This document shows, piece after piece, positions 1 to 9,118 of a DNA stretch of 64,000 bases. Both the position numbers and the translations under genes were made by a program. Where the stretch lies: NCBI GenBank assembly GCA_030831165.1, contig JAURLP010000006.1:28443-92442 (forward strand), read 5' to 3'. Each line of letters starts with the position of its first letter. Position 1 is the stretch's first letter. The notes under the pieces were generated by a model, which saw nothing but the letters and a program-made list of their open reading frames with translations, did not search any database and was not told the origin of the DNA. This DNA is from Gammaproteobacteria bacterium (GTDB lineage: Bacteria > Pseudomonadota > Gammaproteobacteria > Pseudomonadales > Pseudohongiellaceae).

Positions 1-227
1 GGCAATCAGACATTAGTGAAGTAATTTTAGCCACGAATCCTACAGTAGAAGGTGAGGCAACAGCCTATTTCATTGCTGAGCAACTCAAAATCCCTGAATT
101 AGATGTCCGCCCCCTAAAAGTCAGCCGAATTGCTCATGGTATTCCACTCGGTGGTGAGCTCGAATATATCGATGGTGGAACACTTCTACATTCCTTCACA
201 GGAAGACAATTAATCAGTGATAATTAA
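1..227 (+). CDS. recR: RecR recombination mediator, C-terminal part
   Basis: Reading from base 3, the window opens inside a gene that ends with TAA at 225-227. The translated tail has the Toprim-domain stretch [14 protein letters not shown] followed by [17 protein letters not shown], which is close to the C-terminus of E. coli RecR. RecR acts with RecO and RecF to load RecA on gapped DNA. The N-terminal half, including the zinc-finger cysteines, lies outside the window. The rnd gene follows after 27 bases on the same strand, so co-transcription is possible. Confidence 0.93.
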   Translation, partial: QSDISEVILATNPTVEGEATAYFIAEQLKIPELDVRPLKVSRIAHGIPLGGELEYIDGGTLLHSFTGRQLISDN

Positions 228-254
228 TTTCGTCCAAAAAGGCAGTTGAATTAA

Positions 255-1430
255 GTGCATAGTCCAGAAAGCTTTAATACTGATTATGTTCTTGTTACTG
301 ATGATGAGGCTTTAAATAAGTGCTGTGAATCCTGGCAAGAACTGAGCTATCTTGCACTGGATACAGAGTTTATGCGCACTGACAGCTTTTATCCGAAAGT
401 GGCATTGTTTCAGGTTAGTGATGGTCAAAATAATTATCTGATAGATCCGCTGGGCATTAGCGATTGGGAGGCTTTTCAAGCCCTGATGCTAGCGCCAGAT
501 ATTACAAAGATTTTCCATTCATGTTCTGAAGATTTGCTGGTTTTTATTTATCAATTTGGCATATTGCCATCACCTATTTTTGATACTCAGGTAGCAAATG
601 CATTCTTAAATCAGGGTTTTGCGTTGAGTTATCAAAATATGGTTTCAGAGGAATTCGGCATTAATTTGCCGAAAGGTGAAACAAGGTCAAACTGGTTGCA
701 GCGCCCTTTAAGTGAGCAGCAATTGGACTATGCCGCTTTGGATGTTGTTTATCTGCCTGAAATTTATTCTCGCCAAAAGAAAAAATTATCCGCTATGGGC
801 AGGTTGGCTTGGGTAGATGAGGATTGCCAGCGACTTTTAAGTAATTATAAAGAAGAGTTGGAACAAGATTTTAGTCAGACATATCGCAATATCAATGCCG
901 CCTGGCAGTTGGACGAAAAACAGCTTCTTGTATTGAAGGTACTAGCTGAATGGCGTGAAAAACATGCCAGACAAAGGGATAAACCAAGGAACTGGATTAT
1001 AAAAGACAAGGAATTAGTCAATATTGCGAAGACCATCCCGGAAAATATGGCTCAGTTAGGCCAAATTAATAGCCTAAATGCTAATTTTATTTATTATGAA
1101 GGCCAGGCTTTGCTTGAGTTGATACATAATGCGTCCAAGCAAGATAATGCTTCCCTTACTGAGCAAATAGCAAGGCCATTGAGTAACGCGCAGAAAAAGC
1201 ACTTTAAGCTTGCTCAAGCTCTGGTTGAAAGAAAAGCAGAAGAATTAAATTTACCAATTGAGGTGCTTGGTAGAAAGCGAACTTTGCTTAGCCTGTACCA
1301 ATCGATTCTTGAACTAAAAAACAGTACTTCCGAAGATACTTTGGATGCCAATAAGATTAAGTTGCCGGATGAATTGCGGGGTTGGCGCAGTGAAATTTTA
1401 GTTCAGGAACTTATCGGATTGCTCTTGTGA
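255..1430 (+). CDS. rnd: Ribonuclease D
   Basis: This 391-residue protein has the DEDDy 3'-5' exonuclease motifs: D36-T-E38, D93 in the segment FHSCSED, and Y159-AAL-D163. A C-terminal HRDC-type helical region (roughly 220-300) follows, as in E. coli RNase D, which trims tRNA and other structured RNA 3' ends. Length matches the family. The start is GTG at 255; an in-frame stop just upstream (TAA at 252-254) rules out a longer form. Its stop overlaps the next gene (GTGA), so rnd, ycgL and ycgN look like one translationally coupled operon. Confidence 0.93.
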   Translation: MHSPESFNTDYVLVTDDEALNKCCESWQELSYLALDTEFMRTDSFYPKVALFQVSDGQNNYLIDPLGISDWEAFQALMLAPDITKIFHSCSEDLLVFIYQFGILPSPIFDTQVANAFLNQGFALSYQNMVSEEFGINLPKGETRSNWLQRPLSEQQLDYAALDVVYLPEIYSRQKKKLSAMGRLAWVDEDCQRLLSNYKEELEQDFSQTYRNINAAWQLDEKQLLVLKVLAEWREKHARQRDKPRNWIIKDKELVNIAKTIPENMAQLGQINSLNANFIYYEGQALLELIHNASKQDNASLTEQIARPLSNAQKKHFKLAQALVERKAEELNLPIEVLGRKRTLLSLYQSILELKNSTSEDTLDANKIKLPDELRGWRSEILVQELIGLLL

Positions 1431-1696
1431 AATCCATGCTTTGTACGATATATAAAAGCTCTCGTGAAGAAGAAATGTATCTCTATGTTGCCAGAGGTTA
1501 TGACCTGTCTGAATTACCAACTGAGCTCATGGATAAAATGGGTAAATTAAAGGAAGTAATGACTCTGACCTTGGATATCGATAGAAAGCTTGCCAGAGTA
1601 GAGGCAAAAAATGTATTAGCCAACATTGAAGCCAAGGGATATTTTCTTCAATTGCCTCCTAATATAAACCCACTTGTATTTACCCTTGGTGAATAA
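1427..1696 (+). CDS. ycgL: YcgL family protein
   Basis: This 89-residue protein matches the YcgL family: N-terminal CTIYKSS, the segment MYLYVARG, then GYFLQLPP near the end. No biochemical function is firmly known for YcgL. It is usually found next to rnd in gammaproteobacteria, as here. The GTG at 1427 overlaps the rnd stop; an in-frame ATG at 1436 would remove three residues and is an equally reasonable start. The TAA stop overlaps the ATG of ycgN by one base (TAATG). Confidence 0.85.
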   Translation: MKSMLCTIYKSSREEEMYLYVARGYDLSELPTELMDKMGKLKEVMTLTLDIDRKLARVEAKNVLANIEAKGYFLQLPPNINPLVFTLGE

Positions 1697-2142
1697 TGTC
1701 TACACAAGATAAATTTTGGCAAAACAAGTCGCTGCAGCAAATGACCTCCGAGGAGTGGGAGCTTTTGTGTGATGGCTGCGGGAAATGCTGCTTACACAAG
1801 CTGGAAGATGAAACCAGCGGAGAAATTGCCTTTACAAGAGTAATTTGCCGTTACTTTGATGAGAATAGCTGTCGTTGCAAAGTGTATACTTCTCGTCAAT
1901 CTCTGGTTCCTACTTGCGTTATACTGAAGCCCGATAATTTGAAAGATTTGCCATGGATGCCTTCAACTTGTGCTTACCGGCTTTTATATGAGGGCAAAGA
2001 TTTACCCGATTGGCATCCGCTAATCAGTGGAAATCGTGAAGCAATTGAGGAAAGTGGAATTACAGTCTCAGGCAAGGTAATCTCTGAAGAATATGTTCAT
2101 GAAGATGGCTATGACGAACATCTCATCACATGGGTTGAATAG
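1696..2142 (+). CDS. ycgN: YcgN family protein, CxxCxxCC metal-binding
   Basis: This 148-residue protein belongs to the UPF0260/YcgN family. Cysteines 25, 28, 31 and 32 form a CxxCxxCC motif, and further cysteines in the segments VICRYF, SCRC, PTC and STCAYR fit a zinc- or iron-chelating fold. The cellular role is unknown. It is the last member of the overlapping rnd-ycgL-ycgN unit, which is a conserved arrangement in pseudomonad-like genomes. Length is normal for the family. Confidence 0.88.
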   Translation: MSTQDKFWQNKSLQQMTSEEWELLCDGCGKCCLHKLEDETSGEIAFTRVICRYFDENSCRCKVYTSRQSLVPTCVILKPDNLKDLPWMPSTCAYRLLYEGKDLPDWHPLISGNREAIEESGITVSGKVISEEYVHEDGYDEHLITWVE

Positions 2143-2215
2143 CACCAAAGAATTACCTTATACAGGTTGATCTAAAATGGAATATTTAAATGAAGTATTT
2201 AAATGAAGTGTAAGT

Positions 2216-2596
2216 ATGGAAACTGTTGATTATATTCTTGCATGGCTGGTTTATCTGATTGCTTCGGTGGCAATGTCTTTTTTATTCTGGAAGATCATTA
2301 GGCAGATTCTTTGGACTGATTTAGCCTATGTGATGCAAGTTACCTTTATGGCGATTATATTTACACCATGGTATGTGGAAGCAGATGGCAATGTCCTGGC
2401 CCCGGCTATCATCATATTTGTAATGGATATTGTTACGATAGAAACCGTTGCAGGCATCAGGTCACTTGTCCCCATTGCAATGGCAATATTGCTATCGAGC
2501 ATTATAACTATGGTAGGCATAGCGACGTACCGGGTGCGTAAAGTCAGACGCATGCTCAGTATCAAAAAAAAACGCAGGGCAAGAAAAGCTGCTTAA
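2216..2596 (+). CDS. Small inner-membrane protein of unknown function
   Basis: This 126-residue protein has three clear hydrophobic helices (about residues 5-30, 36-70 and 85-107). It ends in a strongly basic tail (RKVRR, KKKRRARKAA) that should sit in the cytoplasm. I do not recognise a named family. It lies 73 bases after ycgN on the same strand and before hrpA, so it may be read through from the rnd operon. The acidic or polar turn WYVEADGN between helices probably faces the periplasm. Confidence 0.7.
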   Translation: METVDYILAWLVYLIASVAMSFLFWKIIRQILWTDLAYVMQVTFMAIIFTPWYVEADGNVLAPAIIIFVMDIVTIETVAGIRSLVPIAMAILLSSIITMVGIATYRVRKVRRMLSIKKKRRARKAA

Positions 2597-2642
2597 GACA
2601 GATATCTTGTATTTCGTTGCTATTCTCGCTTGAATATATTTC

Positions 2643-5600
2643 ATGCCTATAAAATTTCCCATTAGCTACCCCCAAGAGCTGCCTCTTAGCCAGAAAGTCA
2701 CTGAGATAAAACATGCCCTGCAGCAGAGCCAGGTGCTGATTGTCGGTGGTGAAACGGGTTCAGGTAAAACCACTCAGCTTCCCAAGATTTGTCTGGATTT
2801 AGGTAGGGGGCAGGGCGGCATTATTGCTCATACCCAGCCACGAAGACTGGCCGCAAGAAGTGTTTGTCAGCGTATTGCTGATGAACTTGAGGTAGAAGTC
2901 GGCAAGGAAGTTGGCTATCAAGTGCGTTTTAATAATCTTACCAGTGAAGTCACCCGCATAAAATTAATGACTGATGGCATTCTATTGGCTGAGATTCAGC
3001 AAGACCCTCTCTTAAAGCAATACGATACGGTGATAATTGATGAAGCTCATGAGCGCAGTTTAAACATAGATTTTTTATTGGGGTATTTGAAAAATCTGCT
3101 ACCGCTCAGGCCCGATTTAAAGTTGATTATTACCTCAGCGACTATTGATCTGGATAAATTTTCTGCTCATTTTAATCAGGCGCCAATAATTGAAGTGTCA
3201 GGTAGAACCTTTCCGGTAGATGTCGTATACAGGCCGCCTCTAGATCTGGATGATAATGATCTGGCAGTTAGTATTATTGCTGCAATCAAGGAGCTGCCAG
3301 AATTAGAGCGACAGAATACTAAAGGTCAAAAAACAGGCAAAGCGGACGTTCTGGTATTTTTAAGTGGAGAGCGTGAAATCCGGGATGTAGCTCAAGCCTT
3401 GCGCAAGGAAAAATTGAGTAATACTGAGATATTGCCTCTCTATGCAAGGTTGAGTAACAAGGAACAGAATAGAATATTCCGATCGCATGCTGGGCGCCGC
3501 ATTGTCCTGTCCACCAATGTTGCTGAAACCTCGATTACAGTGCCTGGCATTACCAGTGTTATTGATCCGGGTATGGTTCGCATTAGTCGCTATAGTGTGC
3601 GTAACAAAATACAACGGCTACCAGTTGAGGCCATTTCTCAAGCCAGTGCAAACCAACGCGCTGGGCGCTGCGGGCGTATAGCACCAGGCATATGTATTCG
3701 TCTCTACAGTGAAGAAGACTATCAACAAAGACCTGAATTTACAGATACTGAAATAACTCGAACCAATCTCGCTTCCGTTATTTTGCAGATGCTTAATATG
3801 GATCTGGGCGATATCGATAGCTTTCCCTTTTTGGATAAACCGGAAACAAAAGCCATCAATGACGGGATTAAAGTTTTACAGGAACTGGGAGCTGTTAGTG
3901 AGGCAGGGACGTTAAATAAAACCGGCAAAATTATGGCCGATCTACCCGTCGATCCCAGATATGCACGAATGCTACTGGAAGCGTCGACAAGGGCTTGTCT
4001 ACAAGAAGTTCTGATAATTGTCAGCGCAATGAGTATTCAGGACCCGAGAGAAAGGCCGCTGGATAAACAACAGGCTGCCGATGAAAAGCATCGGCAGTTT
4101 CAACATCCGCAATCTGATTTTCTGGGTTTTCTAAAGCTATGGCAGAATTTTGAGAGTGAGCGTCAACTGCTCACGCAAAACCAGTTACGAAAATATTGTC
4201 AAAAGCATTTTCTATCTTATACCCGTATGCGTGAATGGCGTGAGATTCATAGACAATTACACCTGCAATGTCGCCAACTTGGCTTAAGAGAAAATAAGGA
4301 GCCCGCAGATGAAGAAAATATTCATCAATCCATATTGAGAGGCTTGATAGTACAGGTGGCAAGGCATCATGAAGATAAGGAGTATATTGGGACAAGGAAT
4401 AGAAAATTTCAGATTTTTCCAGGGTCCAGTTTGTTTAAAAAGAAAAGCAAATGGATACTAGCCGCAGAATTAGTTGAGACCAGCAAATTGTATTCCAGGC
4501 TTAATTGTCAGATAAAACCTGAATGGGTTGAGGCGCAAGCAGCCAAGCTGCTTAATCATGAATATTTTGAACCTCATTGGGAAAAGCGTCGGGGACAGGT
4601 AATGGCTTTTGAGAAAGTTTCTTTGTACGGTTTAACCCTTGTCGAAAAGCGTAAAGTCGCTTTTAGTAAAATTGATCCCGCATTAAGTCGTGAATTGTTT
4701 ATCAGAGAGGCTTTAGTCTCTTTGGATGTCAGAACTCGGGCAGATTTTTTTCACCATAACCGTCAACTTATCGAAAAAGTAGCTCAGGTAGAAGATAAAA
4801 CGCGACGCAGAGACATTTTAATAGATGAAGAGACCCTGTTTGAGTTTTACGATTCGTTATTGCCACCGCACATATACAGCACCAGAAATCTGGAAAGTTG
4901 GTACAACAAGCTAGATCAAAAACAAAAAACTGTTTTATTTTTAACTGAACAGGATTTGATCAGTAAGAGCAGCACTGGATTTGACCTGAATGAATTTCCA
5001 GATCAATTAAAGACTGCTTCCATGGCATTAAAACTGGATTATGAATTCGCACCAGGAAAAACCACCGACGGCATCTCGGTTGATGTACCTGTATCAGCAT
5101 TAAAACAACTGAAAGAAGAAGATCTTGACTGGCTGGTACCTGGCATGTTGCGAGAAAAGTGTATTGCGCTGGCAAAAGCCTTACCAAAACCCTTGCGAAA
5201 ATTATTAGTACCTATCCCAGACACAATAGATCATATATTGGCTGACTTGAAACGAGAGTCGAGGGGCAACTTGCGTTATTTACTTGCTCAAAAATTGACA
5301 TCCAGAATTAGCGTCCCTATAGACCCTCAACACTGGCAGGACTATAAGCTGGACGAACATCTTAGAATGAATATTCGAGTTCTTGATGAAACTGGGAAAC
5401 TGTTAGGGGCCGGTAGAGACTTGGCTGCGTTACAGCAGCAATTTGCCGAAGAAATTCAGCGAAATATGCAGCAGTATTCAGAAAGTTCTATTGATCATAG
5501 CGGGATTACAGAATGGGATTTTTCGGAGCTTGAAGAAGTCCATGAAGTGCAGCATGGTGATATAAAACTGCTTACCTATCCGGCCCTGGTTGATGAAATT

Positions 5601-6371
5601 GACAGTGTGTCAATAACCTTGTGTGACAACTTACCTCTGGCCAAGCAAGAGACTATCTGGGGTATCGTCCGCTTGTTGATGCTAAAAAGTCCTCAACAGG
5701 TCAAATATTTAAAAAAACTACTCTTAAAGGACGCCCAGAAGAACTTACTATTGAGTCATTTAGGGTCGAAAGATGAAATTCTGCAGCAGCTCATTCGAGC
5801 GGCTTACCGCAACTGTTTTATAGATGAAGATAACTTACCCAGAACAAAAATTGATTTTGATGAGACATATGAGTACAAAAGAGGGGCCTTAATAAACTGC
5901 GCTGAAAAAATTGAATCGAGACTTTATGAGATATTTCTGGACTATCATCAGGTACAAAAGCGATTGGATAGCTTTCCTGGTATTGAAAGTCAGACTATTT
6001 ATATTGATATTAGTGTGCAGCTAGATGAAATCCTGCATGCGGATTTTATATGTGATACTCCCAAAGAATATTTCTCGGAAATTCCCCGTTATTTAAAAGC
6101 CATCTTAGAAAGATTGGAGAAATATCCTCGACAAATTGAAAAAGATAAACTGTGGACTGAGCTACTTGGGCAGTATTATTCTCAATATATCCAACAATAT
6201 AATCAACTTGTGAAACAAAATATGGTTTCTACAGAACTTGAAAAATTTCGTTGGCTACTGGAAGAATATCGAGTCTCCTTATTTGCTCAATCTATGGGGA
6301 CAAGAGAGCCCGTATCTGAAAAGCGGTTAAAGCGGTTTTGGCAGGAAAGAATACTGAAATCTAATATTTAA
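2643..6371 (+). CDS. hrpA: ATP-dependent RNA helicase HrpA
   Basis: This 1242-residue DEAH-box helicase has Walker A GETGSGKTT (about 36-44), DEAH at 133-136, the SAT motif in ITSATIDLD, and motif VI QRAGRCGR. Helicase-associated and OB-fold regions follow, then the long C-terminal extension (DUF3418) typical of HrpA. Size is close to that of E. coli HrpA (about 1300 residues), a helicase linked to mRNA processing and resolution of stalled ribosomes. The last 11 bases overlap the convergent PilZ gene, so the two transcripts would be antisense at their ends. Confidence 0.95.
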   Translation: MPIKFPISYPQELPLSQKVTEIKHALQQSQVLIVGGETGSGKTTQLPKICLDLGRGQGGIIAHTQPRRLAARSVCQRIADELEVEVGKEVGYQVRFNNLTSEVTRIKLMTDGILLAEIQQDPLLKQYDTVIIDEAHERSLNIDFLLGYLKNLLPLRPDLKLIITSATIDLDKFSAHFNQAPIIEVSGRTFPVDVVYRPPLDLDDNDLAVSIIAAIKELPELERQNTKGQKTGKADVLVFLSGEREIRDVAQALRKEKLSNTEILPLYARLSNKEQNRIFRSHAGRRIVLSTNVAETSITVPGITSVIDPGMVRISRYSVRNKIQRLPVEAISQASANQRAGRCGRIAPGICIRLYSEEDYQQRPEFTDTEITRTNLASVILQMLNMDLGDIDSFPFLDKPETKAINDGIKVLQELGAVSEAGTLNKTGKIMADLPVDPRYARMLLEASTRACLQEVLIIVSAMSIQDPRERPLDKQQAADEKHRQFQHPQSDFLGFLKLWQNFESERQLLTQNQLRKYCQKHFLSYTRMREWREIHRQLHLQCRQLGLRENKEPADEENIHQSILRGLIVQVARHHEDKEYIGTRNRKFQIFPGSSLFKKKSKWILAAELVETSKLYSRLNCQIKPEWVEAQAAKLLNHEYFEPHWEKRRGQVMAFEKVSLYGLTLVEKRKVAFSKIDPALSRELFIREALVSLDVRTRADFFHHNRQLIEKVAQVEDKTRRRDILIDEETLFEFYDSLLPPHIYSTRNLESWYNKLDQKQKTVLFLTEQDLISKSSTGFDLNEFPDQLKTASMALKLDYEFAPGKTTDGISVDVPVSALKQLKEEDLDWLVPGMLREKCIALAKALPKPLRKLLVPIPDTIDHILADLKRESRGNLRYLLAQKLTSRISVPIDPQHWQDYKLDEHLRMNIRVLDETGKLLGAGRDLAALQQQFAEEIQRNMQQYSESSIDHSGITEWDFSELEEVHEVQHGDIKLLTYPALVDEIDSVSITLCDNLPLAKQETIWGIVRLLMLKSPQQVKYLKKLLLKDAQKNLLLSHLGSKDEILQQLIRAAYRNCFIDEDNLPRTKIDFDETYEYKRGALINCAEKIESRLYEIFLDYHQVQKRLDSFPGIESQTIYIDISVQLDEILHADFICDTPKEYFSEIPRYLKAILERLEKYPRQIEKDKLWTELLGQYYSQYIQQYNQLVKQNMVSTELEKFRWLLEEYRVSLFAQSMGTREPVSEKRLKRFWQERILKSNI

Positions 6372-6867
6372 TGAGTATCTTCACGCCGAGAAAAAACTGC
6401 CCTTCCTCTAAATCAAAAATTCGGGCTATTTCTACCATTGCCTGATATTCATTTTTATTGGTTTGGCCATCGTGAATTTTCACCTTGCATTCAGTTCTCA
6501 TCGGGATGACTTTATCCGTCATGATGCCCATTCCATTTTTACTGATATTGACACAAAGTGCTTCACATACTTTTTGGGGATGGCCATAGTACAAAGTGAT
6601 GGCCGTATTTACCTTTGCACGTTCAAATTCACGTTCGTCATGAAAACGAGACATGGTATGGTAGGTCCCTCTTAGAAGATCTCGCATTTTTATCATAGTG
6701 GCTAGACTCATTATGGGTAAATTTATATGTCTGGGCAAACTTTTATCAGCTTCAAGTATGCACGATCTAAAATTCATATTATGTGAAGCAATTAACGAAC
6801 TTTTGTTGCAGCGATTTCTAGAACGGAGTAAGGTATAGGCGTTTCTGACATGGGCAATTAAATCCAC
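6361..6867 (-). CDS. PilZ-domain protein (putative c-di-GMP receptor)
   Basis: This 168-residue protein has a C-terminal PilZ-like domain. The segment REFER gives the RxxxR c-di-GMP-binding motif, and NISKNGMG gives the (D/N)xSxxG motif. An LGVKIL strand sits near the end. The N-terminal 70 residues are not assigned. It lies head-to-head with the REC-PP2C regulator at 6947. In Pseudomonas a PilZ gene, a RssB-like regulator and a STAS gene are also neighbours, so a c-di-GMP-responsive partner of that signalling pair is a reasonable inference. Confidence 0.8.
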   Translation of the reverse strand: MDLIAHVRNAYTLLRSRNRCNKSSLIASHNMNFRSCILEADKSLPRHINLPIMSLATMIKMRDLLRGTYHTMSRFHDEREFERAKVNTAITLYYGHPQKVCEALCVNISKNGMGIMTDKVIPMRTECKVKIHDGQTNKNEYQAMVEIARIFDLEEGQFFLGVKILIKY

Positions 6868-6946
6868 TGATACTCTATATTTTAGAGAACATAATATAGT
6901 GGTGGGGTATTCACCTATATGAATTACCTTTATTTACGTATTAATA

Positions 6947-8131
6947 ATGGAAAAAGGGGATAATAGTACTGTCTTGGTAATTGACGATGATTTGGTCGTC
7001 AGGGATAGTATTGCCGCTTTTTTATCAGAGCTCTCTTATCGAGTCGTAGTAGCATCAGATACTAACGAAGGTATGGATGCCTATCATTCATCATCTCCTG
7101 ATTTAATTATTTGCGACATGAACCTTAAAGGAGATTGTGCTCTCGATTTCTTAAGGGATATATTTCAGCAAGTGTCTTCTCAACCTGTAATAGTGCTTTC
7201 CAATAAGGAAGTGCTTGATGATGTGGTTGAAGCCATGAAGTTAGGTGCTAGTGATTATCTGATCAAGCCTGTAACAGAATTGATTCTTTTACAACTTTCT
7301 ATCAACAGTAGTTTGAAAAAAGTTCAAATACTTAAAGAAAATGAAGCTTATCGTAAAAAGTTAGAAAGCATTAACCATGAGTTGGAATATAATCTCGAAT
7401 TGTTTGAGACAGACCAGCAAGCAGGTCGGCTGGTCCAGATCAGTATGTCTCCCAATCCTCCACAGGTACTTGCCGGTTATGAAATTAATCATCGTGTGGT
7501 GCCTTCTCTCTACTTGAGTGGTGACTCACTTGATTATGCCTCTTTAACGAAGCACAGTGTTTTATTCTACCTGGCAGATGTTTCAGGGCACGGTTCCTCT
7601 TCTGCTTTTATAACCATATTTTTGCGTTTCCGTACTGAACAAATGCTCAGAGAGCAAAGTCAGGTACCTTTCATTAAAAAACTGACCCCTGCTGAAATAC
7701 TTACCAGATTAAATAAAGATCTGATTGATGCCGGTATTGATAAACATATCACCATGTTTGTGGGATTATTGAATCGAAAAGATAATAGACTTACCTACAG
7801 TGTGGCGGCGCATCATCCTCTACCCGTGATCTATAAAGACGAAAAGGCAAGTTTTATTGAAGTGAAGAAAAGCAGTTTTCCGGTGGGCTTGCTGCCAGAA
7901 GCAGAATATTTTGAAGAAAGCATTCCTTTTGATAAAGCGTCGCTAACTTTGTGTTCTGACGGCATTCTAGAAGTGTTACCACAGTCAAGTCTGGCTGAGA
8001 AAGAAAAAAGAATTATTGAAGTAGTAGAGCAAAGTGAAGGAAAATTTCAGCTTATTCGAGAAGCATTTAATCTTAAAAATCTGCATAATATTCCAGATGA
8101 CATCGCCGTAATGAATATTAGTGATTTGTAG
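6947..8131 (+). CDS. Response regulator with PP2C/SpoIIE phosphatase output (RssB/HsbR type)
   Basis: The 394-residue protein has a receiver domain (residues 7-125) with acidic pocket D13-D14, phospho-acceptor D57 in LIICDMNL and K107 in YLIKP. A coiled linker (about 125-160) leads to a SpoIIE-like PP2C domain with metal-binding aspartates in YLADVSGHG and CSDGILEV. This layout matches regulators that dephosphorylate an anti-sigma-factor antagonist when phosphorylated. The next gene encodes such an antagonist, 37 bases downstream. The expected substrate is therefore the STAS protein; the sigma factor involved is not visible here. Confidence 0.88.
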   Translation: MEKGDNSTVLVIDDDLVVRDSIAAFLSELSYRVVVASDTNEGMDAYHSSSPDLIICDMNLKGDCALDFLRDIFQQVSSQPVIVLSNKEVLDDVVEAMKLGASDYLIKPVTELILLQLSINSSLKKVQILKENEAYRKKLESINHELEYNLELFETDQQAGRLVQISMSPNPPQVLAGYEINHRVVPSLYLSGDSLDYASLTKHSVLFYLADVSGHGSSSAFITIFLRFRTEQMLREQSQVPFIKKLTPAEILTRLNKDLIDAGIDKHITMFVGLLNRKDNRLTYSVAAHHPLPVIYKDEKASFIEVKKSSFPVGLLPEAEYFEESIPFDKASLTLCSDGILEVLPQSSLAEKEKRIIEVVEQSEGKFQLIREAFNLKNLHNIPDDIAVMNISDL

Positions 8132-8168
8132 TGGATAAAAGCTTAAAAAAGAGTAGGCTTGTTTTTTA

Positions 8169-8651
8169 ATGAAATCAGGAAAAATACTAGCAACGGAATT
8201 AGATAAGATACCGGTTCTCAAATTGGCTGGAGACGTCCGTGTCTTAATGAGTTCGACTATCGATAATTATTTTAATAGCCTTTATAACAGAGCTTTTCTG
8301 GAGGCGATGATTGTTGACCTTACTGAAACAACGGGCATAGATAGTACTGCCTTGGGCTTACTAGCCAAAATGGCAATCCAGCTACGTAACCGTTTCAATG
8401 TCAAACCAAGCATTATCTCAACTAACCCGGATATTACTAAAATTCTAAAAGGCATGAGTTTCGATATTATCTTCGATATTGTCGAAGAGCCTCTTGAGCA
8501 GGATGTGAAGTTTGGTGAGCTGAATCATGTCAGCGAGTCAGAAAATGTAATAAAACAAAAAGTGATCATCGCTCACCAGGCTTTAATGGCTCTGAGTGAG
8601 GATAATAAACTGGAATTCCAGGATCTGGTGAGTGCTTTAAAAAATAGTTAG
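8169..8651 (+). CDS. STAS-domain anti-sigma factor antagonist (RssC type)
   Basis: This 160-residue protein carries a STAS domain in its first 100 residues. The switch loop LTETTGIDSTALGLL places the conserved phospho-acceptor serine at S59. The C-terminal 50 residues are an extra helical tail also found in the RssC-like proteins that follow RssB-like regulators. It likely cycles between phosphorylated and free forms, set by the PP2C domain of the upstream gene. Its last four bases overlap the convergent TerB-like gene. Confidence 0.85.
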   Translation: MKSGKILATELDKIPVLKLAGDVRVLMSSTIDNYFNSLYNRAFLEAMIVDLTETTGIDSTALGLLAKMAIQLRNRFNVKPSIISTNPDITKILKGMSFDIIFDIVEEPLEQDVKFGELNHVSESENVIKQKVIIAHQALMALSEDNKLEFQDLVSALKNS

Positions 8652-9106
8652 AGATTTTTTACAGCCAGTTTGGTTTTAATAAAATCGCTATGCGAAACAT
8701 ATAAGAGCTCTGCAACCTTTCTGATCAAATGCTCTTCATATCGATCCAAGTTTCCATCTGCAAATGCAACTTCCCACATATTCTGGATTAAAGTAATTTT
8801 CGCGGGATATTCGTAAGCCTCATTAATAAGACTGGTAAACTGGTAGAGCGAAGTTGCATCTTCGGCTTCTTGCTGAGCCAGATCGAACAGTTCTTCCAGA
8901 GTGTCTTCAGGCAGGTTGAATTTTTTTTGTAAAATGCTGGATATCTTTTCGAGCTCACTATCATCGATACTATAATCTGCCTTGCACAGCTCAATCATTA
9001 AAGCTGCACAGGCCAAATGAATCCTGTCGATAGCATTATCGCCGGTGTCACTTTCTAAAGTAGGATTTAAGTATTTTTCAAAAAAAATGCTGATGTTTTG
9101 TAGCAT
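8648..9106 (-). CDS. TerB-like (tellurite-resistance fold) protein
   Basis: This 152-residue, mostly helical acidic protein has the TerB-family pattern: two repeats of an 'A...ADGxxxxxE' type metal-binding segment, seen as KADYSIDDSELEKI and AFADGNLDRYEEHLIRKV. TerB-fold proteins are widespread, and most are not linked to tellurite resistance; the role here is unknown. The gene sits 12 bases upstream of dusA on the same strand and overlaps the 3' end of the STAS gene by four bases. Confidence 0.8.
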   Translation of the reverse strand: MLQNISIFFEKYLNPTLESDTGDNAIDRIHLACAALMIELCKADYSIDDSELEKISSILQKKFNLPEDTLEELFDLAQQEAEDATSLYQFTSLINEAYEYPAKITLIQNMWEVAFADGNLDRYEEHLIRKVAELLYVSHSDFIKTKLAVKNL

Positions 9107-9118
9107 ATTGTTTCCTGC

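Noticed and set aside
8648..9106. Tellurite resistance operon
   Set aside because: Only a lone TerB-fold gene is present; no terA, terC, terD or terZ is found.
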